DNA of 64,000 bases from Apiotrichum sp. Y4204 (taxonomy: Eukaryota > Basidiomycota > Tremellomycetes > Trichosporonales > Trichosporonaceae): positions 372,001 to 436,000 of the forward strand of contig JAMYHL010000030.1 of NCBI GenBank assembly GCA_025531455.1, in the 5' to 3' direction. Below the pieces are notes generated by a model, which saw only the letters and a list, made by a program, of their open reading frames with translations, did not search any database and had not been told where the DNA came from. Positions within the stretch are counted from its first letter, which is position 1. Every line of letters starts with the position of its first letter. Position numbers and translations under genes: made by a program. Of the stretch, positions 1 through 10,900 are shown one piece after another.

Positions 1-1293
1 CTCCCAGGCCTCCGCCCGCTCCTCAACCTCTCGCAGACGTGTTTCCTGTCCAGCATTCTCCAAGCACTCATCCACAACCCTCTGCTGAAGGCCTACTTCC
101 TCTCGGAGAAACACAACCGGCACGTGTGCTCTGCCTCGCGCGGCCTCGCGCTCGGTAAACCAAACATGGGCAGCGACACGGGGAGCGGCACGCCGTCGGA
201 CCGCGAGCGGGGGTGCATGTGCTGCGAGATGGACCGCGCGTTTGAGGAGTTTTATTCCGACGACACCTCCCCCTATGGCCCCGTCACGATGCTGTACTCG
301 ATGTGGCACGCGAGCACCGAGCTCGAGGGCCACGGGCAGCAGGACGCACATGCATTCTTCCTCGCCGCCCTCGAGCAGATCCACGTCAACGCAAAGGGCC
401 AGCTCAGCAGCTGTAACTGCATTGCCCGTGGGTGTGACGCCGCAAAACACATTACTAACCGCAGACCAAACATTCGCAGGCAGTCTGGCGTCGAACCTCA
501 CGTGCTCAAAGTGTTCCGCGACGAAGCAGACGATAGACCCGACGCTGGACATCCAGCTCGACATGCCCCTCGGCGCGACGAACACGCTCACCCTCGGCGC
601 GCTGCTGCGCCGTTTTTGCGCGCCCGAGCGCCTCGACCACGGCGGCAAGGGCTACTCCTGCGAAAAGTGTGGCGGTGGCAAGGGCGTCTACGCCACAAAG
701 CAGATGACCATCAAGAAGCTGCCCCCCGTCCTCGCATTCCAGCTGAAGGTGAGAGGCCCCCATCAGGATCTACTAACCCCAGCGCTTTGCGCACAATGCA
801 ACCTCCTCTAAGGTCGAGACGCCCGTCCGCTTCCCGTCGCACCTGAACATGAAGCCGTATGTCGAGCCGTCGTCCGCGCCAGGCTCCAAGGCGCCGTCGA
901 ACAGTGGACGCGCGGCTTCCGAGGCGGCCCCGTCGCCAGACGACGACCTCCCAGAGAGCCTGTACCTCTACGACCTGTTTGCCGTCGTCACCCACGAGGG
1001 CAAGCTTGACAACGGGCATTACTGGGCGGATGTGCGCAGCGGCGACGAATGGTGGCACTGTGATGATGACAAGGGTTAGTGCTTGGTGATTTCTTTTACT
1101 CATGGCAGTCACGCCCACGACGCTTGGCAACGCGCTCAAGCAGAAGGCGTACATGCTCTTCTACGTTCGTCGCTCGCTCGCGTACGGCCAGCCCATGAGC
1201 CGCCTCCTCGCTGCGAACGCGAGCGCGACTGCCAACGGAGCTAGCAAGACCGTCAACGGCAAGGTGCCCAACGGCAAGGCGAACGGCGCCTAG
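1..1293 (+). CDS. UBP8: Ubiquitin carboxyl-terminal hydrolase, Ubp8/USP22 type, 5' partial
   Basis: Deubiquitinase of the USP (C19) family, matching the SAGA-module enzyme Ubp8/USP22 that removes ubiquitin from histone H2B. The gene enters from the left edge in frame, so the N-terminal zinc-finger UBP domain is not seen. Exons are 1-427, 465-748, 783-1074 and 1109-1293, giving 395 visible residues. The catalytic Cys box (NLSQTCFLSSILQ) lies at the very start, the GQQDAHAFF box is near residue 105, CxxC zinc ligands (CSKC, CEKC) sit in the insert, and the His box GHYWADVR falls near residue 320. FQLKRF is restored only by the 749-782 intron, and DDDKVTP only by the 1075-1108 intron. All three introns are 34-37 nt. 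The tail is a Gly/Asn/Lys-rich extension. The family call is firm; Ubp8 rather than another USP is inferred from the CNCIAHQTF context. Confidence 0.9.
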
Positions 1294-1802
1294 CGGCACT
1301 TACTTGCCACACTGTATGCTGCAGGCGACCTTGATCGAGGTTTGTGCTGCTGTGACAACATTTCGAACTCATTCCTTTCTTGTAGTGTATCCCCCTCCCT
1401 TCCAGCCCCCTGCATCCTTGCCGTAATTACCCCTACTGTATGCCTGTACGAGAATCACATGCATGGCGCGATAAGATATAGACTCAGGAGATAGGAGATA
1501 TTGACATGGGAAAGATGTGTGGAGGAGATAACGCGTGCGTCCAACGGGCACGATGGGCATCGGACAGAGGTGAAGAACAGAATCAGAGGAATCGGGGGGG
1601 GCCGAGACGAATCCACAAACAATCTGGCAAGCGCGTAAAGACATTTTGGTTCTCGCGGGACTGGGACAGCATGCGAGGCCAGCATAGACAGCTGGTTGAA
1701 TTTCATTTTCTTGAGGTTTCTCAGAACGTGAAGAGGACAGAAGTGGATAGAAAGACAAAAACGACAGCTCGGTATTCAAGCGTTCAGCGCACGAGAAATG
1801 TT
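1294..1802. other. Convergent spacer, UBP8 / 1.8-3.5 kb gene
   Basis: Both flanking genes end here, so the stretch should hold two 3' UTRs. I see no conserved coding frame and no RNA gene. Confidence 0.5.
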
Positions 1803-3507
1803 CTAAGCCCAGATGGACATGCCCGTGGAGAAGTCCAAGGTCGTTGACCTCCAGTGAGGTGACTTGAGGGGCGAATGGGGCGAGGGAGGGAGAGGAAGTT
1901 GTGGCTTGTGGTTGAACTCAGAGTAGGCTGCCTCAGGCGGGTGGTAAGAGGGGCGGCGGGGGATGGTCCTGATGGTAGAGTGGTCATCAACCTTGCCTTG
2001 ATAGCCATCAGCTTCGCGACGAAGACGCGCATCAAGCGAGAGTTGAAGATTGCGCGTGATAAAATCACGAAGGTGCTCGTCCTCCAAACCTGAAGGTGAG
2101 GAGAGCTCGGAACTGGGCGCACTAGGTCGGCGGCCCAGCGGAGGCGTGATGGGGTGGACCGGAGTGATTGAATTAGCAGAGTCGAAACCCGATCCAGAGC
2201 TGAGCGCCCGCGAATGAATGGCAGGAGCAATTGAGTCGCTACGCCCAGGGGCTGCTTGCATGAGCGGTGCACACATTGAACGAGGAGGGATTGCAAGGTG
2301 TGTCGCGTGGCCTGTACGTGTGTGAGGCTTCGAGCGCTCAGCACCGATCGGCTGGGGGTGACCTTCGTTGTCATCCTCCGCCTCAGTCACGGGCGGAAGA
2401 GTACGGAACGGAAGAGGGGCGTGCGTGGGACGAGGGTCGCGAACATTGAACTGCGGTTAGCTTCAGCTTTGTGACAAGCTAACCTGGCGCGGGATGACCA
2501 CGGGAGGAGTGTCACGTTGATAAATATCAGGAAGCGACGCTGCCATCAGCACTCCGAGAGTTAAGGATTTTTGACACAGTTTAATAACTCACCACGGCGA
2601 GGACCCATGTTCCTAGGAACGTGGATCTTGTCATCGATAGCCTCCAAGGAGCAGCGGCGCATGCGCAAGCCAGGGACGACTGCGCCGAGTGGCACCTTGA
2701 CGCCAGCCCAGGCGCTGAGACGGAGCCAGTAGCGCTCGGGGATGCCGCAGCCTTCTTTGCTGGCGGGGGGGAGCATGAGCGCTGGTGCCGAGAGGTCCTT
2801 GCGGGATTCATAAAGGATGTTACCCATACGTGTGCGTCGATCCAGCGCAGCCAGTGCCGGCGCGTACCCTGATGCCGCGACCGCAGCGGGATTGACGGCT
2901 GGAGAAGTGTACACGCTCAGAGGGTGAGGGTAGTCAGCGTGGTAAGCGCGGGGCGCGTCGATCTCCGTGTCACTGTGAAGACGGGAGGAAGGGAACGGGC
3001 CAGAAAGTGGCGACGAGGGCCTATTTGAGAGGGAGGGAGGAAGGAAACCACGCTGTTCAGACGTCCGGGGTGACGGAAGGGAAGGAGCAAGTGGGGTGTA
3101 GTGCCACGACTGGGTGGGAGGCTCTAGAGCGGCATCTGTCGTCAGCTAGGGTCGCTCCAATCAAACTTACCATCCTTCCCCCAGGTAGTTCCGACCTCAC
3201 GGTCATGAACTTCAGTTGAGGTCTTCGCCTCCGAAGGCATCGGCTCTGGGCTCCATGATGAGGAGCGAGGAGCTGGGGAAGCGCTGCGGCTGTCGTCGTC
3301 ATTGTCGTCGAGGGGGATACTGCTACGCTTGCGGTCTGTCGTCAGCACAAACCACTGTAAAGCCTCGTCCCGTTGCTCACCTTTATTACGGCCTGCGCCG
3401 CTGCGACGGCCACGACGGCGAGTGCGGCGACGCGGACGCCGTTCGTCACTGGGGAAAGCCGACTCCATTGTGCAGTCGGCAGGGCGAGAGCGAGGTCTAA
3501 GAGACAT
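1803..3507 (-). CDS. Disordered protein of unknown function, 5 exons
   Basis: Not recognised. The model runs 3507-3381, 3335-3171, 3135-2593, 2539-2484 and 2450-1803 (1539 nt, 512 residues). The protein opens with a very basic stretch (RRPRRRTRRRGRR), then an acidic DDNDDD patch, and is rich in Pro and Ser throughout. The best-ordered part is the third exon, around GIPERYWLRLSAWAGVKVP, followed by a predicted helix near LEDEHLRDFITRNLQLSL. All introns are GT-AG. The first is 45 nt, a multiple of three without a stop, so it could be retained. An alternative start is the Met at 3468. The basic start suggests a nuclear or nucleic-acid-associated protein, but this is inference. Confidence 0.7.
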
Positions 3508-6500
3508 GACAGCAAGTGTAACAATGAGGTGGGGAGGGTGATGAGGTGACGGGCAAAAGTGGTGTGGAGAGCAAAAGTAGTAGGGAGAAAGGTTTCAATT
3601 TTCAGTGGAGGAAGGAGGGGACGTTGGTTGGGGAGAGGGGGAAGACAGTAAACAAACTGGGGCACACTGTTTTTTTGCAGACGGTCAACGGCTGCGGTGC
3701 TTGATTAAATATCCGCATAAACAAGCACAACTGGTCGACACACCGTTTACACTCGCTCGTCTGGGATGGACCGTCGCGGGAGGCGGGAGAGGTAGGAGAG
3801 CAGAGGGAAGCGGCAAGGGACGGATAAAAGAGAAGGAGGGAGGAGCAGACGTCGATTGTGCCCTCTGAAGCTCTGTGCCTCTGGGATTCTACCCTCTCAC
3901 TGTCTTTACTGATATTCTGATGAGATGAGCAATATCTGTTGCGTTCGGCAGGCGTGGCGCCGGGGTCCAAGGATGTAAGGATAAGGATGGGAGTTTTCGG
4001 CGTGCAGCGGCGTGCCGGCGTGCGAGCAGAGAGTCTTTGCCTCCATGTTCATGTTCCCCCAGGCCCCCAGATAATCTGCGCTCCGCAGGCCAACGATTCT
4101 AGAATGTGAAAGCGCCCGGTAGTGCGCGTGTGAGGCGTGGTGATGAACGTGATGGGCAGTACTAAAAAGCAGATCAGTATGAGCAAGTCAGAAATAAGGA
4201 AAGGGGGAAAGGAAAGCGAGTGAACGTGGCGCAAAGAAGCAAACGCTTCAATGATCGACGGAACTAGCGGCACTAATCTGGACCATTCTCGACGTTCAAC
4301 GTCATGATCGCCCAGATACCCCCCTTCCCTCCCCACCTTCGCCCATATATCCCCAACGCGCCAAATATGCAATTGCCCTCAATTGCAGCTGTTGCAAGGC
4401 AAGAGGCCAAGAGGACAGATTTGAAGTCTAAGGTGAGGATTGAATTAGGAGCAGCGGAGCATGAGGAGGTGTGAGTGCAAAGAGTTCAGTCAAGTGAACG
4501 AGTGAGATGCTGCTCAAGGTCGAGTCTTCAGAAGCCTCCGGCAACTTAACATCAAAGTGTCAAGTAAACACACGGGTGTACACACCCGTGATTTCCGGAT
4601 CGCTTACTCGACGCTTTGGCCGCTCGGTGAGCTGCTAAAGTGATCGTCAAGGCCGCTTTCGGCCATTGTGACGTTCACGGGAGAGACGCGGCGTGGTGGA
4701 GGCGGCGTGGTGGAGGCGGAGGGGTGTGCGTGGCAATGCTGCATAAGCAGCCGGTCCGCGCAGATCCCTACGTCAACTGTTCTCAGCTCCTCAAAGCACA
4801 ACTTACGCCTGGCACCTATGGTGCAATGGTGATTCCGTTCTTGGTCGGTGGGCTCCGATCCGCGAGCTGGATCGCTGGACGCTAAAGGATCAGCATGATC
4901 GCCAGTGTCACTGTCAGATTTCAGAACCATTCCGGAACCAATCGAGCAAGGACCACCCCCTGGCCCCCTATTCACGCGGATGCGCAGATGATCACCCTCG
5001 TGCTGATCGTGCTAATCTGCATGGTCTGACAATCTGCCGGCGTGGCGCGCGTGGCGCTAACCGTAGCCATGCCATGATGGCGAGCAGCATACAGCATGTA
5101 GCGACCGACGAATAACGCAGTTACTCGAGTAAAGATCAGGAAGTGTCAGTACCTATAATGCAGTGAAGCCGGGACCGTGATCTGCTGCTTGTATCTTCCG
5201 CAAAGTCCAAGGAGATTATTGCGCCGCTTCGTAGCCGCCGAATCACAGTTGCTGAATTGCTGAAGGCGGTCGAGGGCGGAACACTCGTTAACCTCGTTGC
5301 CGTTACCGCTACCGGTCTTGACCCAACGATCCGATGATCCCCGCCGTTTGGGGCTATTGAGGATAGGTATGTGTTGCATCCCATTAGAACAGGGGCCACA
5401 GGCCACAGGGACTCCCGGTTGCTAATGCTGATCGGCGGGCGCAGCAGTCCGTGGAGATCGTCAATGACCGCTGCGGATGGGAATAGCTCCGAATCCTGTG
5501 AGGGAGCTAGGGAGCGAGGGAGGCGGAAAAAAGAGGAGAAGAGTGGGCAGACTGAACTTCAGATGACAGATTGGGAAAGAGGGAACATGGAACAAGAGGG
5601 TCACGACGATCAAGACGATCGTCAGCAGGAAAAGGGGCATGTCGGACGACGACGACGAGGACGGTTGAGCGGACAGCAATGGTCCGATGTCTCTCTAATG
5701 ATCCCCTTGGCCACTTGCAGCCATTCCTTGATCATTTGATGTCAATTTCATGATCTGCAATAATAATTAGCACCACATGCTAATCATTCATAGCGTTGCG
5801 TCCAGATATCCGGATATTCTAATTCCTCCTTTAACAATAACCATTACAAAGGAACACGTCATGCAATGCTCTCGGTGACGATACTGCAAGCTCTTCGACT
5901 CCAACGAGCGACGTGAGTGGTCCAGTAGTCGGCGTTGAACTGGCAGAACTGGGGTAACCGGAGTACTGTGGTGCTCTGGGAAGCACTGTACATACGTGAA
6001 ACAAAGACCGACATGCCCGAACCCCCGTGCTCCGTCAAGCTGTGTCAATCCCAACGCCGAGGACAGGTCATGACCCCCTGCCGAGGAGGACCCAGGATCC
6101 CCACCTTGCCGTTGCTATCCCGCAGAAGTGCCATAACTGGATTGGAGGGCCTCGCAGTCGAGCCTTTATGGGTGGGCAAACCAGCGCGCATTTGCGTTCG
6201 TTTGGTATCAGAACTCTTAAGCGAAATCTCAAAGGATCGCACGGACGCGGACGCGCGTGCGAGTGGGGACGCGCCGGCCGCATGGCGCCCCGCGCGGTCA
6301 TCGGTTACTGCATGCTAAATAGAACTTCGCGTACGAAATAGAACACACTCTGAACGCACCTTGAACAGTGAACGAGACGCGACAGTCGACAACTATGCAA
6401 GGGCCGGCAGCGAGCCCGCGGCCAAAGTTATGTACGTTATGTGCGCGGACGAGTGTGGCGTTCGCCGCAGCCAGGAGCCCAGCCAGGACAGGCACAGGTA

Positions 6501-7014
6501 CTCCAATTTCGTCACGCAGAGTCTATTCTTAGCAGGTGACTTGTGTCGTGGGAGCTACTTCTGGATCTCTGATAACAGTCGATCGCTTGCAAGGCGTTCG
6601 GTCTTGGTTGCAAGGTCGGCGTACTGGCGTCATGATTGGCATGGTCGGCAAGACCTTGATCGCGGAACGAGCATACGAGGCGAGGGAGAGGACCGAGTTA
6701 CCGCTGTACCACTGTACTGCTGACTACGCGATGCCGACGCAGCCGACACGGGATGCTGAATGTGCGTCGACGATAATAAAATCGCGCAGCACTGCACTCT
6801 GGGCGCACTGCACATGCTGCTTACTGCGCTGCAGACTCGTGGAGCGACTGCGCAGGCCAGAAGAGGCGGATTAGATTAGATGTCACATACTGGGAGCTGT
6901 CGCTACCTAGCCGAGTGCTGGGAAGTATAAGAGCACGGAGAATGAGCTGTCCCTCGCCAGACTCCCAACTCTTCCCCTTCATACACCACATATCTCGATC
7001 AATACATCATCACA
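3508..7014. other. 3.5 kb spacer without supported gene
   Basis: Reading frames here are short and lack family motifs. The minus-strand frames at 4604-4975 and 5136-5406 have acceptable starts and nearby splice-like signals, but no spliced product extends them convincingly. The first ~600 nt are purine-rich on the plus strand, consistent with a pyrimidine-rich 5' leader for the minus-strand gene ending at 1803. The last ~100 nt are the CipC-like promoter. Confidence 0.5.
6926..6930 (+). promoter_or_regulatory. TATA box of CipC-like gene
   Basis: GTATAAGAG lies about 89 nt before the ATG at 7015, and a CT-rich leader follows. This arrangement is typical of strongly induced fungal genes. Confidence 0.6.
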
Positions 7015-7812
7015 ATGGGCTGGTTTGACCACGACGACTCCGAGGACGTGAGTTTCCCCAACATCCATATCTGACGCCAGCGCCGCGCGTACGAGGAGGT
7101 CCAGAACGCGCCTCACCAGTCCTCGATTGGCCACGAGCTGATTGCCGGCGCGGCCTCGTTCGCGGCGATGAGGGCGTACGAGAACCACGAGGAGCAGAAT
7201 GGGTGAGCTCGAATGACAGATAGAGGCATATAGATGCTAACGGACAGCAAGCCCCAGTCGTTTGAGATGGCCAAGGAAATCATCGCCGGCCTGGCAGGCA
7301 TGGAGGCCGACAAGCTGATGTACGTGCACATATCTCACTCCCCCGTCACATTACTAACGACCAGCGAGACCAAGGGCCTCGACGGCATCGACCGTGCGCG
7401 CGCCAAGCACGATGCCGAGGAGCGCGCCAAGCAGGCACTTGCGAACTCGAACCAGTTCGGGCAGCAGGACTACCAGCGCCAGAGCTATGGCGGCGGCGGT
7501 GGCTACGACGGCCAGCAGGGTGGCTTCGGCGGCCAACAGGGCGGCTACGGCGGCCAGGGTGGATACGGCGGTCAGCAGGGTTACGGCCAGCAGGACAACT
7601 TCAACCAGCAGGGCGGATACGGCGGCCAGCAGGGCGGCTACGGTGGCCAGCAGGGCTACGGCGGCGGCTACGGCGGTGAGGGCGAGGGCCACAGGCACCG
7701 CCAGGACCGCGAGGGCCGCGAGGAGCGCCGTGAAGAGCGCCGCGAGGAGCGCAGGGAGGAATACGAGCAGCCCCGCTACGAGCAGGGCCGTGGCGACAGC
7801 GGCCGCTGGTGA
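7015..7812 (+). CDS. CipC-like protein (DUF3759) with Gln/Gly-rich tail
   Basis: Four exons (7015-7047, 7081-7202, 7248-7319, 7365-7812) give 224 residues. Residues 1-100 match the CipC/DUF3759 family, known from a concanamycin-induced Aspergillus protein and widespread in filamentous and yeast fungi: MGWFDHDDSED, SSIGHELIAGAASFAAMRAYE, then KPQSFEMAKEIIAGLAGMEAD and ETKGLDGIDRARAKHDAEE. The biochemical role of the family is unknown. From about residue 105 to 190 the protein is a run of GGQQGGYGGQ-like repeats rich in Gly, Gln and Tyr, then a charged REERREERREE tail. Such a low-complexity tail is longer than I expect for the family and is prion-like in composition. A TATA box and pyrimidine-rich leader suggest strong or stress-induced expression. 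Confidence 0.9.
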
Positions 7813-7972
7813 TTGCGCTGTAGCGACAACCAAAATGGAGTACAAGAATGGCGTTAGCGCGGTTAGCAGTATGTTTTATGCATGAATGATGATGACACGC
7901 GTGGACGCTTCACAGTTATAATGAAACATTGAGTGTGCCGCGCTGAGAATCCAGATAAAACCCAATGCATTA

Positions 7973-10900
7973 TTAACAGCAAGCGCGGTGCGCAGTACGC
8001 CCGTCAGCGCGCACTACAAGCGCGTCATCCTCCTTATCCTTGTTCCACGGCTTCGCGCAAACCGCACACGTCCCCGTTGCAGGCGTCCATCCACGCGCAG
8101 CCGCGGCCACCTTGTCCTGCAGCAGCTCGAAGCCGTCCGCCTCCACCAGGCGGATGCTCAGCGCGAGCAGGTCGCTGTCAGCCCTGAACGAGTCGAGCAT
8201 GCCCGTCAGAATCGTCCGGAACTCGCTGTACGCGCGCCCCGTGGATGCCGACAGGTGTTTTGGCGGGACGGGCGGTGGCTCGTCGCTGGGAGTTAGTCAT
8301 AGAGGTTTGGCAGTAACTCACCCAGGTTGCCCAATCTCGGCGCCCTGTGCCTTTGCCTTCTTGCCCTTTCGCTTCCGCCTGCTCTTCTTGCCATTCACCT
8401 CGTGCGCGTGGCCGCCTTCAGCTTCCTCCCCGGCATCCGTCTCGTCTTGGGGGCCAGCCTCGACAAGGCGCTTGAACAGGCGCGCAAACGACACGTCCGC
8501 AGGCGTGGCAAGCAGAGTCTGCAGTGCGTCCTTCACGAGTGCGCGGAGCGTCTCGATCGCCTCGGTGCGCAGCGCATCGGGTATCTCCACTCCAGCATCC
8601 AGAGCAGCGACGGCGTGAACCAGCTCGGTGACGGAATGCAGAACGCCAAACCACATGTCCTCAACGCCCGCAGCGTCTTTCGTCGAGTGTTCGCGGCACA
8701 GCCGCACAGCCATGTGAGTTACGGCCGTGAGCGTCGAGAGTGCAAGATGAACGTCCCCCTCTGAATGAGTGACCACTCCCGCCGCGAGATCCGCACCACG
8801 CGCAGCGAGCACAGAGTCCACGGTATCGAACGCGTCGTCGCTCCGCCCTGCACGGTCAAGTGCCCAAAGCTGCCCCTCGGGAAGATCCGCCGTCTCGCAC
8901 TGCTCCGCCAGGCGATCGAGCTCGAAAAATTCGGGGCCGCGCGCGTCGAGGAACTTTACTACCGCGGTGGACTCGTGTCGGAGCAGGAGAGAGACGTACT
9001 TGTGTCGCGCAGACATGTGAAGATGTGCGGATGGCGGCCACTCGTCGTCCTCAGGGTCTAGCAAGCAGCGGAGGTAGGCCGCTTGCTTGTGCTCCGAAGA
9101 CTCCAGAGCAGCAATGGCGGCGTCATGGAGCGATGGCAGGGCACGATCAAGAAGCCGAGCCGTTCGCGTCACTGACAGCTCAAACAGCTGAGGCAGCGCA
9201 TCGGACATTGCACGCGTAACTTCTGAAGGCACCATGCCGACCGTCTTCGAGCCGACAATCACCTCGTTCAACGAGTCAAACACGGCCGTATCCGCGTCCG
9301 GGTCCTTGAGAAGGGTATGAATCAACGGACCCCACTTGCGGTCGCGACGGTATGCTGAGCGGAGGATGCGGAAGAAGCCGGCAGCCTCGAACCGCGCAAA
9401 CATCTCATCTGCGTCGTGCGGAGTGTACGCAGAAAGCAAGTACTCGGCGGCGAGCTGGCGGTCCTCGCGAGTACTCTGGTCTGTGTCGGCCGCGAGGGAT
9501 ACAAGGACGCGGTGGCTTGTGGATGGCTGTATGAACACGAACTGCGGGTACTTTGGCAAGTTGCGTGCGACAAAGATGTGAAGGAAAGTTACGTCGGAAG
9601 AGTAGAACGAGTCGTCCATGACGTCGAGCATGAGATTTATGATGCTCTGGCGATTGATTATGCTTGCTGGGTCGTTGAGGTACGAATCCTCAAAAGCAAT
9701 GTCCATCGCGTGCAGGAACGCCTCCGTGTCGAAGCGTAGCAGAAGGCGAAGGTATGGGTATGGCTCGTCGCGGTCCGTGAGAACCAGATCGTGGCTGCCC
9801 TCGGGCCAGTAGACATTGTGGTCAGAGAACAACATCTCGTACACTGCACTCCGTGCTGCGATGCCAGCAGATTCCGACATCGCCTCGCCAGACGGGTACC
9901 ACATTCCGGAGAGAACATGGGCCACATAAGCATAGAGCTTGTACGCATCCGGGGCCATGCGCTCGTCGTCGTCAAAGTCGTCGCCCACAAAATGCGTCGA
10001 CTGGCGATGGCGCTGGACGTCACACACGATCTTGATGAGCTTGACAATCGGGGCAATGTAGTCTGCCATGGCACGCGTGTACACGTGGATGAGCGCGTCC
10101 CACAGACCATGCTGCTCGCACAATGTGACCGCCTGGTTGATGTCGAGCGACGCCGGGTCCACATGCCAGATGACGTTCTCGGCAAGCTCATACTCGCCGC
10201 TCTCGTCGTGCATGCGAATCAACGCCTGGACGACATTCGGGGGCATCTCTTGCACACGCCCGTCGAAGATGTAACCCTCGAGACGCCTAAGGAAGATGCC
10301 CTGGATGCCGGCGTTTGCAAAGTGCTCGTACGCCTCGTTGAACAAAAAGTCTGTGTTGTTCATCACAAGGCACGCATCGATGCACGCCGTCGTGAGGCCT
10401 TCAAAGAGCGACGTGAGGTCGACACCGCGGCCATCTGCGGAAAAGTGGGTATCGTCCCGCATGCGCTCCTCAGAAAACGCCCATTCGAGGGATGCACTCA
10501 TAAGCTCACGCACACGCGCGCCAACGACTTCGCGACGCGCTGCTGGCTGCTCCGGGAGGTTGATCGTGTTACCAGGTGCCCGACCCTCGTAGTATGCGAG
10601 GGCGAGGTTGATGGCCGAAAGGAAGTCGCCCTTGTGGACATTGGCGAGTACGCGATCGTTCCAGTGCTGTAAGGTACCGACCTGGACGTTTGCACGGGTG
10701 AGTAGGAAAAGCTTGTCGCGGTGGGTGCGGCAGCTGCCCTGGATGCTCGGGGGGATGGCCTCGATATCGGATCCCTTGCGAATAGTTAGGCTCGAGTAGA
10801 AATCGTGCGCCGTGAGGAGCTTGGTCTGCAGAGGCGTGTTCTCCACAGCCTTCATTGAGCGGACGTTGAGGAGCAAAACCTGGTGAGTAGTCACAAGTAG

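Noticed and set aside
4604..4975. 123-codon minus-strand frame with a GTAAGT donor inside
   Set aside because: Splicing at the obvious donor and acceptor moves into a frame that soon stops. No family resemblance.
8040..8618. Plus-strand frames opposite VPS8 (also 9791-10672 and 10940-11899)
   Set aside because: They are antisense shadows of a long, well-supported coding exon with biased codon use.
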